DNA of 64,000 nucleotides from assembly GCF_040546815.1 (NCBI RefSeq), contig NZ_JBEPOO010000001.1, positions 2,852,001-2,916,000 on the forward strand, in the 5' to 3' direction. Source of the DNA: Devosia sp. 2618 (lineage in GTDB: Bacteria > Pseudomonadota > Alphaproteobacteria > Rhizobiales > Devosiaceae). Each line of letters begins with the position of its first letter. Positions within the stretch are counted from its first letter, which is position 1. Shown piece by piece: positions 55,187-64,000 of this stretch. The notes beneath the pieces were generated by a model. It was not told where the DNA came from. It ran no database searches and was given only the letters and a program-made list of their open reading frames with translations. The position numbers were made by a program, and so were the translations under genes.

Positions 55187-56115
55187 TTCTTTTCCCTCAG
55201 CACATAGAGCTGCAACAGGGAGACGATGAGCAGGATGGTGAACAGCACGACGGTCTGCGCAGCGGCATAGCCCATCTGGTAGGACGAGAACGCGGTCTGA
55301 TAGATCATGAGCACGAGCGGCTTGGTCGCATTGAGCGGACCGCCGGGATCGTTGGTCGTCATGTTGTAGACCTGATCGAAAATGCGCAGGAAGCCGATCG
55401 AGGAGAAGACGACGAGGAACACCGTGGTCGGCTTGAGCAACGGCATGGTGATCTTGCGCAAGATGGCCCAATCACCCAGCCCGTCGATCTTGGCCGCCTC
55501 GTAGAAGGTCGAGGGAATAGCGCGGATACCGGCCATGAAGATGATGATCTGGAAGCCCAGCCCAGCCCAGATGGCGGGCACGAGAATGGATGGCAGCGCC
55601 TGAGAGGTCGAGCGTAGGAATTGCTGCTGGTCGAGACCAATCGAGGTCAAAAAGCCGTTGATCACGCCGATTGGCACCGGCTGATAGAACCAGCGCCAGA
55701 CCCAGCCCATGGCCGCGGCGGTGGTGAGGAACGGCAGAAAATAGAGCGCGCGGATAAAGCCGTGCATGAAGCGGACGCGATCGAGGTAGTAGGCGATCAC
55801 GAAGGCGATGGCCAAGCTCAGCGGCGTGCCGATGATGAGGTAGAGGAAGGTGTTCTGGAACACTTTCCAGAAAACCGGATCGGCGAACATCTTCTGGTAG
55901 TTGGCAAAGCCAATGAAGTTGGCCGGACGCAGCAGGTCCCAGTCGGTCAGTGACAGCCAGAAGGCCTGAAATGTGGGGTAAAAGCGGATGCCCGCATAGA
56001 AAATGATGGGTAGAGCCAGGAAGGTCCAGGCCCAGATCACACGCTTGGTACTGATGTTCAAGCGGTCCCAGAAGCGAGCCGAGCCTGCCCCTTTATTTGC
56101 GGTCGCCGACGCCAT
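55183..56115 (-). CDS. Carbohydrate ABC transporter permease (MalF-like)
   Basis: This 310-residue permease has six spans. Features are FWLSLTDWDLLRPANFIGFANY, a hallmark of the MalF/UgpA group, and the EAA loop IPSTFYEAAKIDGLGDWAIL. It ends with a short Lys-rich tail. It follows the binding-protein gene by 72 bases. Confidence 0.93.
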   Translation of the reverse strand: MASATANKGAGSARFWDRLNISTKRVIWAWTFLALPIIFYAGIRFYPTFQAFWLSLTDWDLLRPANFIGFANYQKMFADPVFWKVFQNTFLYLIIGTPLSLAIAFVIAYYLDRVRFMHGFIRALYFLPFLTTAAAMGWVWRWFYQPVPIGVINGFLTSIGLDQQQFLRSTSQALPSILVPAIWAGLGFQIIIFMAGIRAIPSTFYEAAKIDGLGDWAILRKITMPLLKPTTVFLVVFSSIGFLRIFDQVYNMTTNDPGGPLNATKPLVLMIYQTAFSSYQMGYAAAQTVVLFTILLIVSLLQLYVLREKK

Positions 56116-56187
56116 GTTCGCTCCTGCCGATTACGCCAACCGGCGGCAGGGCTAGCCTGCCGCCGGTCAGTTGAACGCTATTGTGGA

Positions 56188-57432
56188 TTACTTCTTGGTC
56201 GCCGCGTCGATGATCGCCTGCTCGGCAGTGGCTGCCTGAGCAAGAGAGTCTTCGATGGACTGACCTTCGAGCAGCACGCGGTTGACCATGTCGATGGAGA
56301 CCTGGCGCTGTGCAGCTTCGTCGTAGAACTTGGTGGTGTGCGCGTATTCCAGACCCTTGAGGAATGGCCCCTTGATCGGGTCCGAAAGGTTGGCTTCGGT
56401 CAGCGCTGCAGCCTTACGGGCTGGCAGTTCGCCAACGGTGTCGAGCCAGATTTCCATGGCTTCGGCCGAAGTGATGTAGGCCAGGAACTTTTCAGCAGCA
56501 ATCTTTTCTTCACCCTGGGCAGTCGCGCCGATGGCGTTGGCAAAGTAGCTGGAATAGTTCGAGCGCAGGCCGTTTGCGTCAGCTGGCAGCTCAACCACAC
56601 CCCATTCGAATGGGTTTGCCGCGAAGGCGCCGAGACGGAAAGTGCCGTCGATGGTCATGGCAGCAAGGCCAGCGCGGAACGCGGCCTGACCTTCGTCCAT
56701 GAAGCCAACCAGGCCCACTTTGTGCTCGGTCTGCAGGTCGGTGTAGTACTTCAGCGCAGCAGCACCGGCTGCGTCGTTGTAAGCCACATTGCCTTCAGCA
56801 TCATAGGGCTCGCCGCCGTTCTGACGGATCAGAACTTCGCGCCACCAATGGTGATCCTGGCCAGCCATGTCGAGGGTGACACCGGCCGACGTGATGTTGC
56901 CCGAACCGTCACGCTTGGTGGTGGCTTCGGCAGCAGCGAGGAATTCTTCGAGGTTGGATGGTGGGTTGGCAACGCCAGCCTCAGCGAACAGCGCCTTGTT
57001 GTAGAACAGGGCCAGCGAACGCACGGCAGTTGGCAGGCCATAATAGTCATCGCCACGCTTCATGGCGGAGACGATCGGGAAGAAATCGGCTTCGATTTCG
57101 GCAGCCGGGAAGACAGCTGGATCAAGCGGCTGAATCAGCTGGCCATCAACGAACTGGTCGAGCCAGCCGTAGAACAACTGCACGACGTCCGGGCCCTGGC
57201 CGGCAACCTTGGCAGCGACAACGCGCGTCTGGTAGTCGGCATAAGGGAAGGTGGTGTGCTTGACGGTGATGTCTGGGTTGGCCGCCTCGAAGTTGGCGAT
57301 CAGCTTGTCCATAGCCTGTACGCGGCTATCGAAAACATACTGCCAGTACTCGATCTCGACGGCCTGCGCCGAACCAAGCGCCAGAAAGCTGATACCGGCG
57401 GCGAGGCCGGCGACTGTAGCCTTTGAAAACAT
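56188..57432 (-). CDS. Extracellular solute-binding protein family 1
   Basis: This 414-residue periplasmic protein has a signal peptide (MFSKATVAGLAAGISFLALG, cleavage near AQA). The SBP_bac_1 pattern is IEYWQYVFDSRVQAMDKLIA, VVAAKVAGQGPDVVQLFYGW, YYGLPTAVRSLALFYNKALF and TIDGTFRLGAFAANPFEWGV. GGAGGT precedes the ATG. It is the first gene of the seven-gene amino-sugar operon. The ligand is probably an amino sugar or a conjugate of one. Confidence 0.93.
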   Translation of the reverse strand: MFSKATVAGLAAGISFLALGSAQAVEIEYWQYVFDSRVQAMDKLIANFEAANPDITVKHTTFPYADYQTRVVAAKVAGQGPDVVQLFYGWLDQFVDGQLIQPLDPAVFPAAEIEADFFPIVSAMKRGDDYYGLPTAVRSLALFYNKALFAEAGVANPPSNLEEFLAAAEATTKRDGSGNITSAGVTLDMAGQDHHWWREVLIRQNGGEPYDAEGNVAYNDAAGAAALKYYTDLQTEHKVGLVGFMDEGQAAFRAGLAAMTIDGTFRLGAFAANPFEWGVVELPADANGLRSNYSSYFANAIGATAQGEEKIAAEKFLAYITSAEAMEIWLDTVGELPARKAAALTEANLSDPIKGPFLKGLEYAHTTKFYDEAAQRQVSIDMVNRVLLEGQSIEDSLAQAATAEQAIIDAATKK

Positions 57433-57543
57433 GCAAATACCTCCATTGCACCATCGGCTGTGCCGACAGCAATCTCTTCGCGAGAAAGGCGAAGCTCGCC
57501 ATTCTGGGGCCAAACGTCGACGATGTGACACTCGCTTGTCAAT

Positions 57544-57567
57544 AAAATAATCTACTTGAGTTATTTT
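57544..57567. promoter_or_regulatory. Inverted repeat operator between the amino-sugar operon and its ROK regulator
   Basis: AAAATAA (57544-57550) and TTATTTT (57561-57567) form a perfect inverted repeat with a ten-base spacer in the divergent intergenic region. AT-rich ends around a GC-richer centre resemble operators of ROK repressors such as NagC and Mlc. Confidence 0.55.
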
Positions 57568-57632
57568 CTTCCCCGGCTAGGTTCACATTGGTCTAAACGT
57601 GCTCGCGTCCGGCATTTGGGAGAAACCAGACC

Positions 57633-58859
57633 TTGAACAGCCAGAGCAAACGCAACATGCGCCAGCGTGTCGCCATCGGGTCCAATCCCGAGCGGAATCG
57701 CGCGCATAATCGACGCGTTGTGCTCGAAGTTATCCGGCTGCAGGGGCATCTGGGACGCACCGAAATTGCACGCCGCGCGCAGCTGACGCCGCAGGCTGTT
57801 TCCAACATTGTCGAGGAACTGCTCGACGAGGGCCTGCTCATCGAACTGGGCCGCCTGCGCTCCGGTCGCGGGCAGCCGCCGATCCAGTTTGCGGTGAACC
57901 CTGATGGTCCGCTGACAGCCGGCGTTGAAATCGCCGCCGATCACATGGTGACGGTGCTGGTCGATCTCTCCGGCGGGCTGCGGGCACAGTCGATCATTCC
58001 GCTGACCCAGACCGGACCCGATGTGATCCCGGGTCTGCTGACCGACCAGATCAAGCAGTTGCATTCAACGCTAGGCGAGAGCCCGGCGCGGCTGTTGGGC
58101 GTTGGCGTCGTGATGCCGGGACCGTTCGAAATCGAGGGCATGAGCTCTGTCGGACCAGCTACCCTGCCCGGCTGGACCGGCACTGATCCCGCAGCCCTGA
58201 TGGCCAAGGCGACGGGCGAGCATGTGGTGATCGAGAATGACGCTACCGCCGCAGCGGTTGGTGAACGGCTCTATGGCGCGGGTCGGCAGATGGGCCATTT
58301 CTGCTATCTCTATTTCGGTGTCGGCCTTGGTCTGGGCGTCATTCAGGATGGCCGTCCGCTGCGCGGCGCCTTCGGCAATGCCGGTGAAATCGGCCATATC
58401 GGGCTGGTGCCGCGCAAGGGCAAAGCTTTCGCCGGTGCGGCTGGGGCGCTGGAGCGGTTCGTGTCGGTATTTGCGCTGCGCGAGCATCTGGCGCTGGCTG
58501 GCGTCTATGCCGCCAATGTCGATGACATCCAGAAGCTGCACGACGACGGCAGCAAGCCGCTGCTGGAATGGATCAGCATAGCGGCGGACTACCTCGCGCC
58601 CGCAGTCAGCATGCTCGAAAACATCTTCGATCCAGAAGCCATCATTTTTGGCGGCGGCTTGCCCGATTCGGTGCTCGACGCCGTGATCGCCGCGCTCGAC
58701 CCACTGCCCGTTTCCGTCTCGACCCGCCGGCAGCGAACCGCCCCGCGTGTACTGCGTGGTCAGACCGGTCAATTGACGGCCGCGCTCGGCGCTGCCGCCC
58801 TCCCCCTTCTCGAAACCGTCTCTCCCCATCTCAGCATTGCGGCAGACGCCGCAGGCTGA
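57633..58859 (+). CDS. ROK-family transcriptional regulator lacking the zinc-binding cysteines
   Basis: This 408-residue regulator has an N-terminal winged helix (LGRTEIARRAQLTPQAVSNI) and a ROK sugar-binding/kinase-like domain (VVIENDATAAAVGERLYGAG, FGNAGEIGHIGLVP). ROK proteins normally carry a zinc site CxCGxxGCxE after the GHxG block. Here that stretch reads KGKAFAGAAGALERFVS with no Cys, so the zinc centre is missing. It starts at a TTG with GGGAGAAA upstream. It probably represses the divergent amino-sugar operon and perhaps the following PIG-L gene. Confidence 0.9.
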   Translation: MNSQSKRNMRQRVAIGSNPERNRAHNRRVVLEVIRLQGHLGRTEIARRAQLTPQAVSNIVEELLDEGLLIELGRLRSGRGQPPIQFAVNPDGPLTAGVEIAADHMVTVLVDLSGGLRAQSIIPLTQTGPDVIPGLLTDQIKQLHSTLGESPARLLGVGVVMPGPFEIEGMSSVGPATLPGWTGTDPAALMAKATGEHVVIENDATAAAVGERLYGAGRQMGHFCYLYFGVGLGLGVIQDGRPLRGAFGNAGEIGHIGLVPRKGKAFAGAAGALERFVSVFALREHLALAGVYAANVDDIQKLHDDGSKPLLEWISIAADYLAPAVSMLENIFDPEAIIFGGGLPDSVLDAVIAALDPLPVSVSTRRQRTAPRVLRGQTGQLTAALGAAALPLLETVSPHLSIAADAAG

Positions 58860-58884
58860 GCCTGAACTTATCTGGATTTAGATC

Positions 58885-61272
58885 ATGCTGACCAATCGCG
58901 AGCGCTTGCGCCACCGCCAGAACCAACCCGCCATCGTCGCCCTGCACCGGGCGCTGGCGCGGCTGACCTCCACCGTGACGGTGATGAATACAGGTGCGCA
59001 TCCCGACGACGAACAAAGCGGCATGCTGGCGCTGATGAGCTTTGCCATGGGTATGCGCGTGGTCATCGCCTGCTCGACACGCGGCGAAGGCGGACAAAAT
59101 ACGCTCGGGCCGGAGCGTACCGGCGCATTGGGCGTGATGCGTTCACGGGAAATGGAAGAGGCCGCACGCGAACTGGGCGCAGACATTGCCTGGCTCGGTC
59201 ATGGCCCGGATGATCCAGTGAATGACTTCGGCTTCTCGAAATCGGGGCCGGATACGCTGGAGCGCTGGGGCAAGGACCGCACCATCGAACGGCTGGTGCG
59301 CGCCTATCGCGAGTATCGGCCCGACATCGTCATCCCGACATTCCTCGACGTGCCGGGACAGCATGGCCACCACCGCGCCATGACGGAAGCTGCCGAAACG
59401 GCGATTGCACTGGCGGCTGATCCCGCCGCCTATCCCGAGCATTTCGCCGAGGGCCTGACGACCTGGAGTGTTGCGAAATACTACTTGCCGGCATGGTCGG
59501 GCGGCGAAAATGGCTATTACGACGACGAAGTCCCACCACCGCCAACAACGGTGACCGTCTCGGCCACCACAATAGACGCTCCGACAGGCGCGCCTTATGA
59601 CACCGTGGGTGAGTTCTCGCGTGCCTTCCACGCCAGCCAGAATATGGGACATTGGCGCGCCGTGCCGCAGACCGACTGGCCACTGCACCTCAAGCTTGGC
59701 GGCGTTGTGGAGAATGACATTCGCGCCAGCCTTCCCGCAACGCTGGGCGAGATCGCCACGCGACTTTCAGGCGATGCGGCATCGGCGCTTGGACAGGCGC
59801 AGGCCGACATTGATCTGGCTGTCGCGGCATACCCCAATGGCCCCGCGATCACCGGTCCATTGCTGACGGCGCGTGCCGCGATTCAGTCGGCGCGAAGCGG
59901 ATTGGATGGCGCAGAGGCAGCGTCATTCGGTCACCGTCTCGACCGCAAACTGGCGGAGATCGACACGGCGCTGCTGCTTGCCGCTGGTCTTGCGGTCACG
60001 GCATGGGTCGAGCCTGTCAATCTGGCACCCGGCGCCGAGGGCGTGTTGCATGTGGTGGTCGAGCCCGGCAGCGCGACCGATGTCTTGGTGCGCGCTCGGA
60101 CGGCTCCGTTCATTTCCGTTGATGGCCCGGCAGCTGTCGAAAACCTCATCTCCATCCCGATCCGCGCCGCATCCAACGCACCGATCACCAATGCCTTCCT
60201 GCCCGGCTATGCCGCTTTGGGTGGCAATGGACCGGTCAGTGTCGAACTTGAAGCAGCCATTGCCGGACGGACGGCGCGCATCAGCATCGACCTCGAAGAG
60301 GCTGTGCAGATCGTGCCTGCCAATTCGGTGGAGCTGGCTCCAGATGCCATCATCGTCGCCCTGCCCGGCTCGGGCAAAGCCACCAGTGTCCGCGTCCGAA
60401 CCGATGTGGACCTGTCGCGCGTGGCCATTGCCGGTGTTGACGGCCTCAATCTCGCGCAGACGGCATCCGGCGTGGACGTTTCAGCGACCGCCGAACTCGC
60501 TGCCGGTCGTTATACCCTGCCGGTGCAGATCGATGGCGAGCAGGCCTATAGCCTGACGCCGATTGCCTATCCGCATATTGGCCGCACCCATTTCGTTCGG
60601 CCGGTGGCGCTCGAAATAGTGGCGCTGGACCTGACCATCCCAAAAAGCCGCATCGGCTATGTCGGCGGCGGCAGCGACCGGGTTGGATTGTGGCTTGAGC
60701 GTATGGGCGCGGACGTCACCGAGCTCGACGCCGCGGCACTGTCCGGTGACCTATCGGGCTTTGATACCATCGTCATCGGCACATTTGCCTTTGGAACCCG
60801 ACCCGATCTGGCTGCGGCGACAGCGCGACTGCATGACTGGGTGAACAATGGTGGGCATCTGGTGACGCTTTATCATCGACCATCCGATGGCTGGTCGCCA
60901 GACAGCACGCCACCGAAGCGCTTGGTGATCGGCTCTCCATCGCTGCGCTGGCGCGTGACCAACCCGAACGCCGACGTGGATGTGCTGCTGCCCGAACATA
61001 AACTGCTCACCGGCCCCAATGCCATCGGCGCAGAAGACTTCGCCAATTGGGACAAGGAGCGTGGGCTCTATTTCGCTTCTTATTGGGATGCCGCTTACGA
61101 GCCGCTTCTTGCCATGCATGATGCGGGCGAAAAGCCACTAACCGGATCGCTGGTTTCGGCTGTTATCGGCAAGGGCCGCCATACCCACACAAGTCTTGTG
61201 CTGCATCATCAGCTCGACAAACTGGTGCCGGGCGCATTCCGCCTGCTGGCCAATCTGGTGCAGCCCGCCTGA
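58885..61272 (+). CDS. Large PIG-L-family deacetylase
   Basis: This 795-residue protein has an N-terminal PIG-L/LmbE zinc hydrolase domain (MNTGAHPDDEQSGMLALMSF, IVIPTFLDVPGQHGHHRAMT). The C-terminal ~550 residues have two beta-rich modules and a Rossmann-like end (GYVGGGSDRVGLWLERMGAD, then HTHTSLVLHHQLDKLVPGAF). PIG-L enzymes remove acetyl from N-acetylamino-sugar conjugates, so it suits the amino-sugar operon opposite. No signal peptide is evident, so it is probably cytoplasmic. It follows the ROK gene by 25 bases. A near-identical paralogue begins its C terminus at 62256 on the other strand. Confidence 0.85.
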   Translation: MLTNRERLRHRQNQPAIVALHRALARLTSTVTVMNTGAHPDDEQSGMLALMSFAMGMRVVIACSTRGEGGQNTLGPERTGALGVMRSREMEEAARELGADIAWLGHGPDDPVNDFGFSKSGPDTLERWGKDRTIERLVRAYREYRPDIVIPTFLDVPGQHGHHRAMTEAAETAIALAADPAAYPEHFAEGLTTWSVAKYYLPAWSGGENGYYDDEVPPPPTTVTVSATTIDAPTGAPYDTVGEFSRAFHASQNMGHWRAVPQTDWPLHLKLGGVVENDIRASLPATLGEIATRLSGDAASALGQAQADIDLAVAAYPNGPAITGPLLTARAAIQSARSGLDGAEAASFGHRLDRKLAEIDTALLLAAGLAVTAWVEPVNLAPGAEGVLHVVVEPGSATDVLVRARTAPFISVDGPAAVENLISIPIRAASNAPITNAFLPGYAALGGNGPVSVELEAAIAGRTARISIDLEEAVQIVPANSVELAPDAIIVALPGSGKATSVRVRTDVDLSRVAIAGVDGLNLAQTASGVDVSATAELAAGRYTLPVQIDGEQAYSLTPIAYPHIGRTHFVRPVALEIVALDLTIPKSRIGYVGGGSDRVGLWLERMGADVTELDAAALSGDLSGFDTIVIGTFAFGTRPDLAAATARLHDWVNNGGHLVTLYHRPSDGWSPDSTPPKRLVIGSPSLRWRVTNPNADVDVLLPEHKLLTGPNAIGAEDFANWDKERGLYFASYWDAAYEPLLAMHDAGEKPLTGSLVSAVIGKGRHTHTSLVLHHQLDKLVPGAFRLLANLVQPA

Positions 61273-61273
61273 A

Positions 61274-62149
61274 ATGAGCCAACACGTCCAGCGTGCGGAC
61301 AATAGCGGGCTGGTCTGGCTTTTGTCCGACATGGTTCTCGTCACCGTCATGACCGTCTTGGTCAAGATCGGCGGCGCGAGCTATCCGGCTTTGCAGATGG
61401 TGTTTATTCGCTCGCTGATCGGGTTGATCAGCGTCTTGCCACTGGCATGGCGGCACCGTGCCGCTATCGCACAGACCAAGCAGGTCGGACGGCATGTGTT
61501 TCGCGTGCTGTGCAACACGCTGGCGCTGTCGGGCAATTTCGCGGCGCTGACCGCCCTGCCCCTCGCGATGGCCAATGCCATCGGCTTCATGCGGCCGCTG
61601 GTCGTGATGGTGCTTGCGGCCATCATGCTGGGTGAGCGTAGCACAGGCTGGCGCTGGATCGGGGCCTGCGTCGGCCTGCTGGGCGTCTTCATCATGGTGG
61701 CGCCGGGCGAGATCGCCTTCAGCCCCGGCATCTTGGCCGCTCTGGCTTCGGTGGTGTTCGGCTCGCTTGCCGTGATCCAGACCCGCGCTTTGGCGGCTGA
61801 AAACACCACAGTGCTGATGGTGTTCTACACGGTCGGACTAACCGTCTTCACTGCCATTCCGGCTGTCATCATGTGGGAGCCAGTGGCGTTCGCCGATTGG
61901 CCGCTGCTGATTGCCATCGGCATATTGGCGCAGATTGGCCAGTACTGTTTCCTGCGCGCCTATCAGTCGACGCCGGCAAACCTTTTGGCGCCGTTTGGGT
62001 ACCTCTCCATTGTCCTCGCGAGCGCGGCTGGATTTTTGGCCTTCGGTGAAGTGCCCGGCTGGTCGACCCTGATTGGCATCGTCGTCATTGTCGGCGCGCT
62101 GGTGGCAACGTCGCGCCTCGATAGGCGTAGGCTCAATCGCGATGTTTGA
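61274..62149 (+). CDS. EamA/DMT-family transporter
   Basis: This 291-residue membrane protein has about ten hydrophobic spans in two EamA repeats (SDMVLVTVMTVLVKIGGASY; LAALASVVFGSLAVIQTRAL). DMT proteins export metabolites or import small solutes. It begins one base after the PIG-L stop, so it is in the same operon (ROK-PIG-L-DMT). Its role may be export of a by-product; the substrate is not predictable. Confidence 0.88.
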   Translation: MSQHVQRADNSGLVWLLSDMVLVTVMTVLVKIGGASYPALQMVFIRSLIGLISVLPLAWRHRAAIAQTKQVGRHVFRVLCNTLALSGNFAALTALPLAMANAIGFMRPLVVMVLAAIMLGERSTGWRWIGACVGLLGVFIMVAPGEIAFSPGILAALASVVFGSLAVIQTRALAAENTTVLMVFYTVGLTVFTAIPAVIMWEPVAFADWPLLIAIGILAQIGQYCFLRAYQSTPANLLAPFGYLSIVLASAAGFLAFGEVPGWSTLIGIVVIVGALVATSRLDRRRLNRDV

Positions 62150-62154
62150 ATAGA

Positions 62155-62194
62155 AAAGGCCTCCGGACCGGGAGGATTGGTCGGAGGCCTTTCT
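62155..62194 (+). terminator. Terminator after the DMT transporter gene
   Basis: AAAGGCCTCCGGACC (62155-62169) pairs with GGTCGGAGGCCTTT (62179-62192) with one bulge and a nine-base loop, followed by CT. A second hairpin (CTGGCCTGCG and CGCAGGCCAG, about 62219-62247) lies between it and the stop of the convergent PIG-L gene, but without a T-tract. Confidence 0.65.
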
Positions 62195-62255
62195 GCGCCC
62201 GCCGCTTTAGCGGACAGCGCTGGCCTGCGCGGGAGAAACGCAGGCCAGTGTTGGT

Positions 62256-64000
62256 TTAGTGCTTGGCTGGCTGAGTGAGGTTTGCCAGCAGGCGGAATGC
62301 GCCCGGCACCAGCTTGTCGAGCTGATGGTGTAGCACGAGACTGGTGTGGGTGTGACGACCTTCGCCGATCACAGCCGATAGCAGCGAACCGTTCAGCGGC
62401 TCTTCGCCCGCATCGCTCATGGCAAGGAGCGGCTTATAGGCCTCGTCCCAGCTCGATGCGAAGTATAGACCACGCTCCTTGTCCCAGTTTGCCCAATCGT
62501 CTTCGCCAATGACGTTGGGATAGTTGAGCAGTGGGTGATCAGCCTCAAGCACGGTAACGGCTGCCTTGGCATCGGTGACGCGGAAGCGGATCGATGGCGT
62601 ACCGATTTCGATCTTGGCCAGCGGCACCGTCTCTGGGTTCCAGCCGTCCGACGGACGGTGGTAAAGCGTGACAAGGTGGCCACCATTTCGCACCCATTCG
62701 TGGATGCCGGGCAGCGCCGCGACCAGATCCTTGCGGCGACCGAACGAGAAGATGCCGACGATAAGCGTCGTCAGGTCACGATAGGCACCGGCTTCGATAT
62801 CGGATGGGGTCAGTTCGACGAGCTTGACGCCCAGACGACGCAGCCAGATGGCGACGTTGTCATTGCCACCGCCGACATAACCAACCTTGGCATCTGGCGG
62901 CAGCACCGCATCAACCGACTGCACCGGAATGGACACGAGGGTGGGGACCACCGACTTGCCGATATGCGGATATGAGAAAGTGTTGATGGCGTAGGCAGGC
63001 TGATCCAGCAGAGTTGGCTCAATGGCAATGCGCGCCACGCCCAGATCTGCCGGTGGGGACAGCTCGAACGTGCCGGCTTCGCGACCGGTTTCGCCGGTTG
63101 CCGCAATGGCCCAGCCTTCTGGCAGGTCGAACTTGAGATCGTCTGTCGTCGCATTGGCCACAACAGCGGTCAGCTCAACCGGGGCGATGTCCTGCTCGGT
63201 ATTGAACACGACAGCGTCGGGCTTGAGTTCGAGCGAGGCTGCAGGCAGCACACGCAGGGCATCTTCCAGATCGATATCGAGTACGGCGGTGTGGCCACCG
63301 ATATCGGCGGTGATGCGGACGAAAGCATCACCATTGCCGCCGAGCGGGTCGAACTGTTCGGCCAGCGGATTGGTCAGCGCCGCGTCGGCCGCGACGGTAA
63401 CCTTTTCGCCATCGGCAGTGGTTTCCGTTGTCAGACCATCGCGGGCGATGACGGCAACGGACTGGATCGCAACCGTGTCCGGCGCATCGACGACCGTCTT
63501 GACGATGATGTCCTGACCGGGACGGAGATCGCCGCCATCGGTGTAGGCGCGGATGTTCATCCCGGCGGCTGTTGCCAGCACCAGATCGACTTCCTTGGCC
63601 TTGCGGTCGAGGCGATGGGCGACGCTGTCTTCGAGTTCAGCGGGCAGCTGGGCGCGGGCTTCGGCGATGGCCTTGCCGATTTCGGCAACCTTGGAGAGCA
63701 CGGCAACCGGATCGCCATAATCAGCGATAGCGTCTTCGATCAGGCCCTGTGCATTGCGCAGTGCGTCGGCGGCCGAGGCTGGCATGCCGTCGAGTTCGGC
63801 GATGTGGCCAACGGTGGCGATCAGGCCTTCGCGGATGTCCTGTTCTTCGCCGCCCGGATTGCCCTGGGCCGTCCAGGCGAGATTGAGCGCCCATTCGGTC
63901 TGCGGATCGGGCTGCCAACGACCCATGCCCTGCGTCAGATGGCAGGAACGGGACCATTCGCCCATCTGTGGGAAAGTCGCGCCCGAGATTGGGTCGCGCT
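62256..64000 (-). CDS. PIG-L-family protein, paralogue of the 58885 gene (cut by window edge)
   Basis: The frame remains open to the window edge; codons beyond the ATG at 63965 read RDPISGATFPQMGEWSRSCH, which continues the PIG-L sequence, so the true start lies outside. The visible ~580 residues match the second half of the 58885 product, with shared blocks such as GYVGGGNDNVAIWLRRLG, RNGGHLVTLYHRPSDGWNPE and the C-terminal HTHTSLVLHHQLDKLVPGAF. It is in inverted orientation relative to that gene. The catalytic N-terminal domain is not in the window. Confidence 0.85.
   Translation of the reverse strand, partial: RDPISGATFPQMGEWSRSCHLTQGMGRWQPDPQTEWALNLAWTAQGNPGGEEQDIREGLIATVGHIAELDGMPASAADALRNAQGLIEDAIADYGDPVAVLSKVAEIGKAIAEARAQLPAELEDSVAHRLDRKAKEVDLVLATAAGMNIRAYTDGGDLRPGQDIIVKTVVDAPDTVAIQSVAVIARDGLTTETTADGEKVTVAADAALTNPLAEQFDPLGGNGDAFVRITADIGGHTAVLDIDLEDALRVLPAASLELKPDAVVFNTEQDIAPVELTAVVANATTDDLKFDLPEGWAIAATGETGREAGTFELSPPADLGVARIAIEPTLLDQPAYAINTFSYPHIGKSVVPTLVSIPVQSVDAVLPPDAKVGYVGGGNDNVAIWLRRLGVKLVELTPSDIEAGAYRDLTTLIVGIFSFGRRKDLVAALPGIHEWVRNGGHLVTLYHRPSDGWNPETVPLAKIEIGTPSIRFRVTDAKAAVTVLEADHPLLNYPNVIGEDDWANWDKERGLYFASSWDEAYKPLLAMSDAGEEPLNGSLLSAVIGEGRHTHTSLVLHHQLDKLVPGAFRLLANLTQPAKH

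Noticed and set aside
52811..55207. A 798-codon open frame on the plus strand
   Set aside because: It runs opposite the argH-like lyase and a permease, has no recognisable domain and no ribosome binding site; it is a shadow frame.

Overview
This 64 kb window looks like chromosome of a Hyphomicrobiales alphaproteobacterium, most likely Devosia or a close relative. The signs are a C4-pathway HemA (5-aminolevulinate synthase), a class I lysyl-tRNA synthetase, a SAM-II riboswitch ahead of metZ, a near-consensus CtrA box ahead of a PodJ-like polarity gene, many ABC transporters, and several families of GC-rich palindromic intergenic repeats. No phage, IS element, rRNA or CRISPR array was seen. The assignment rests on gene recognition, not on a phylogeny.

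Region 1 (1-29 kb) is mostly housekeeping. It holds the end of hemA, a HAD hydrolase, a FixJ-type regulator whose phospho-acceptor Asp is Asn, mscL, a hybrid histidine kinase, a MATE exporter, a P-loop sugar/nucleoside kinase, an Lhr-type helicase with the PdeM endonuclease, a TauE/SafE plus TIGR02186 pair, a 1211-residue PodJ-like Sel1/peptidoglycan-binding protein, a NarL-type regulator, pyrD, an S24-type repressor, lysS, a TerB-like gene, a solute-binding protein, metZ under a SAM-II riboswitch, a double-length dCTP deaminase, tRNA-Gly(CCC) and tex.

Region 2 (29.4-50 kb) is the most interesting part. It is a large nucleoside and thiopentose salvage locus: a SorC-family regulator, a class II aldolase-SDR fusion, a ribose-type ABC importer, and a divergent operon mtnK-mtnA-split transketolase (two genes)-RuBisCO-like protein. 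A convergent operon follows with a BMP-type nucleoside ABC importer, an MTA/SAH-type deaminase, a 6-oxopurine-type nucleoside phosphorylase and an SDR; a small cupin gene lies beyond it. Together they can be read as uptake and breakdown of 5'-methylthioadenosine, 5'-deoxyadenosine or related nucleosides. The proposed order is deamination, phosphorolysis to a 5-substituted ribose-1-phosphate, isomerisation by MtnA, and then either aldol cleavage (as in the DHAP shunt) or an RLP plus transketolase branch. No mtnB, C, D or E is present. A palindrome built from TTGAC/GTCAA half-sites recurs at three promoters of the locus.

Region 3 (50-64 kb) is a probable amino-sugar locus. One operon encodes a binding protein, two permeases, an argininosuccinate-lyase-like enzyme, an ATPase, a PfkB kinase and a NagB-type deaminase. 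It diverges from a ROK regulator (lacking the zinc cysteines), a large PIG-L deacetylase and a DMT transporter. A second, closely similar PIG-L gene in inverted orientation runs off the right edge.

Stretches over 300 bases without a protein gene: 8606-8922 holds a composite palindromic repeat, and 26731-27042 holds tRNA-Gly with nothing else recognised.
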